Origin: Caldicellulosiruptor morganii
GTDB taxonomy: Bacteria > Bacillota > Thermoanaerobacteria > Caldicellulosiruptorales > Caldicellulosiruptoraceae
DNA: 64,000 bases
NCBI RefSeq assembly: GCF_026810225.1
Contig: NZ_CP113865.1
Coordinates: 62,001-126,000, forward strand
Direction of reading: 5' to 3'
The notes under the pieces are model-generated. The model was not told the DNA's origin and searched no databases. It saw only the letters and a program-made list of their open reading frames with translations. The position numbers were made by a program, and so were the translations under genes. How positions within the stretch are numbered: position 1 is the stretch's first letter; each line of letters opens with the position of its first letter. Below, in pieces: positions 63,624 to 64,000 of the stretch.

Positions 63624-64000
63624 GTATTTATTATCTGCTGTTTTATAATTTAAGCAGAAACTTTTTTTACCTCAAAATTCATACAAAATAAAGCCACTCA
63701 AAATCAAATTCAAAAAGGCTAAAGATAGTTACGTGGGTTTGGAACCTGTTATAACTTGCTATTTATATTGCTCGCATTCTTCAGCTATTTTGTAAATATG
63801 CAAATTATCTCAATTATACTATTATCTATAATTCTTTTATCTTTTGACCTCTGAATTGATTGAAAAGCATTTGTATTATTGTTATTTTCCCTTTTTTATA
63901 TATTCATTGCTTTCAAAACCCAAATTAAAGATTCTGTGTCAGTATGGAATAACCAGAACTTCTTCATTGTTTAGAGGATTGCTAAAATAAAGAATTTTTG
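63624..64000. other. AT-rich region, no gene seen
   Basis: No convincing reading frame, repeat or hairpin on either strand. It may be the degraded flank of the acetyltransferase gene, or a gene may begin beyond the edge. Confidence 0.5.

Noticed and set aside
1..64000. tRNA or rRNA genes
   Set aside because: I saw no cloverleaf with the GTTCGAATC-type T-arm and no rRNA-like conserved stretch on either strand.

Overview
This looks like a chromosomal segment of a Caldicellulosiruptor-like anaerobic, low-GC, thermophilic Firmicute. The grounds are AT-rich DNA with purine-rich ribosome binding sites, many TTG and GTG starts, and extended -10 promoters of the form TGG-TATAAT. There is also a TtuB/TtuA tRNA thiolation pair typical of thermophiles, several intracellular glycosidases, an S-layer-homology protein, and sporulation-type genes (a shortened SpoIIE-like protein and two SpoID-type proteins) in what may be a non-sporulating lineage. 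The species assignment is inference from gene content.

Layout. 1-2.5 kb is decayed mobile DNA: a frameshifted IS607-type recombinase, a broken small gene, a DUF1848 gene and a solitary structured element resembling the end/omega RNA of an IS200/IS605 or IS607 transposon. 2.5-5.4 kb holds ridA, a zinc-ribbon gene, ttuB-ttuA and queE. 5.4-6.7 kb is a 19-repeat CRISPR array without cas genes, whose transcript would run directly into queE. 7.1-11.2 kb is a biotin/folate operon (DUF1284, birA, folP, DUF3006, folK, SDR). 11.4-17.6 kb carries envelope and sporulation-type genes (coiled-coil membrane protein, pspA, spoIIE-like, spoIID-like, a stand-alone FolP-N-like domain, a DUF4097 lipoprotein). 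17.7-22.7 kb has nadE, a HepT/MntA toxin-antitoxin pair, an unknown membrane-anchored protein, and a secreted protein with a foldase-like partner. 23-34.5 kb is carbohydrate metabolism: GH2 beta-mannosidase, GH15, a GT4 glycosyltransferase, an NDP-sugar pyrophosphorylase fused to a degenerate mutase, GH5, plus a DUF234 ATPase and VanZ.

34.6-44.6 kb is a large regulated export locus. A YtrA-type GntR regulator precedes an ABC exporter, then a second unit has a MacA/MacB-like exporter and a large S-layer-homology protein with an internal amber codon. Both units start at strong promoters overlapped by the same 28-bp operator, so they probably form one regulon. 44.6-48.1 kb is a Trk potassium-uptake operon with a previously missable 39-aa membrane protein. 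48.3-51.7 kb holds a second SpoIID-like protein, queA and a heptad-repeat protein.

51.8-59.8 kb is a complete four-gene Wadjet (JetABCD) anti-plasmid SMC system. With the CRISPR array and HepT/MntA this gives three defence-type loci in one window. 59.9-62.7 kb has a two-component system divergent from a secreted DUF2680-like protein, whose promoter carries four TTCACA boxes spaced exactly 11 bp (PhoP/OmpR-type). 62.7-64 kb holds a frameshifted gene remnant, a GNAT acetyltransferase and AT-rich DNA without recognisable genes. I saw no tRNA or rRNA genes.
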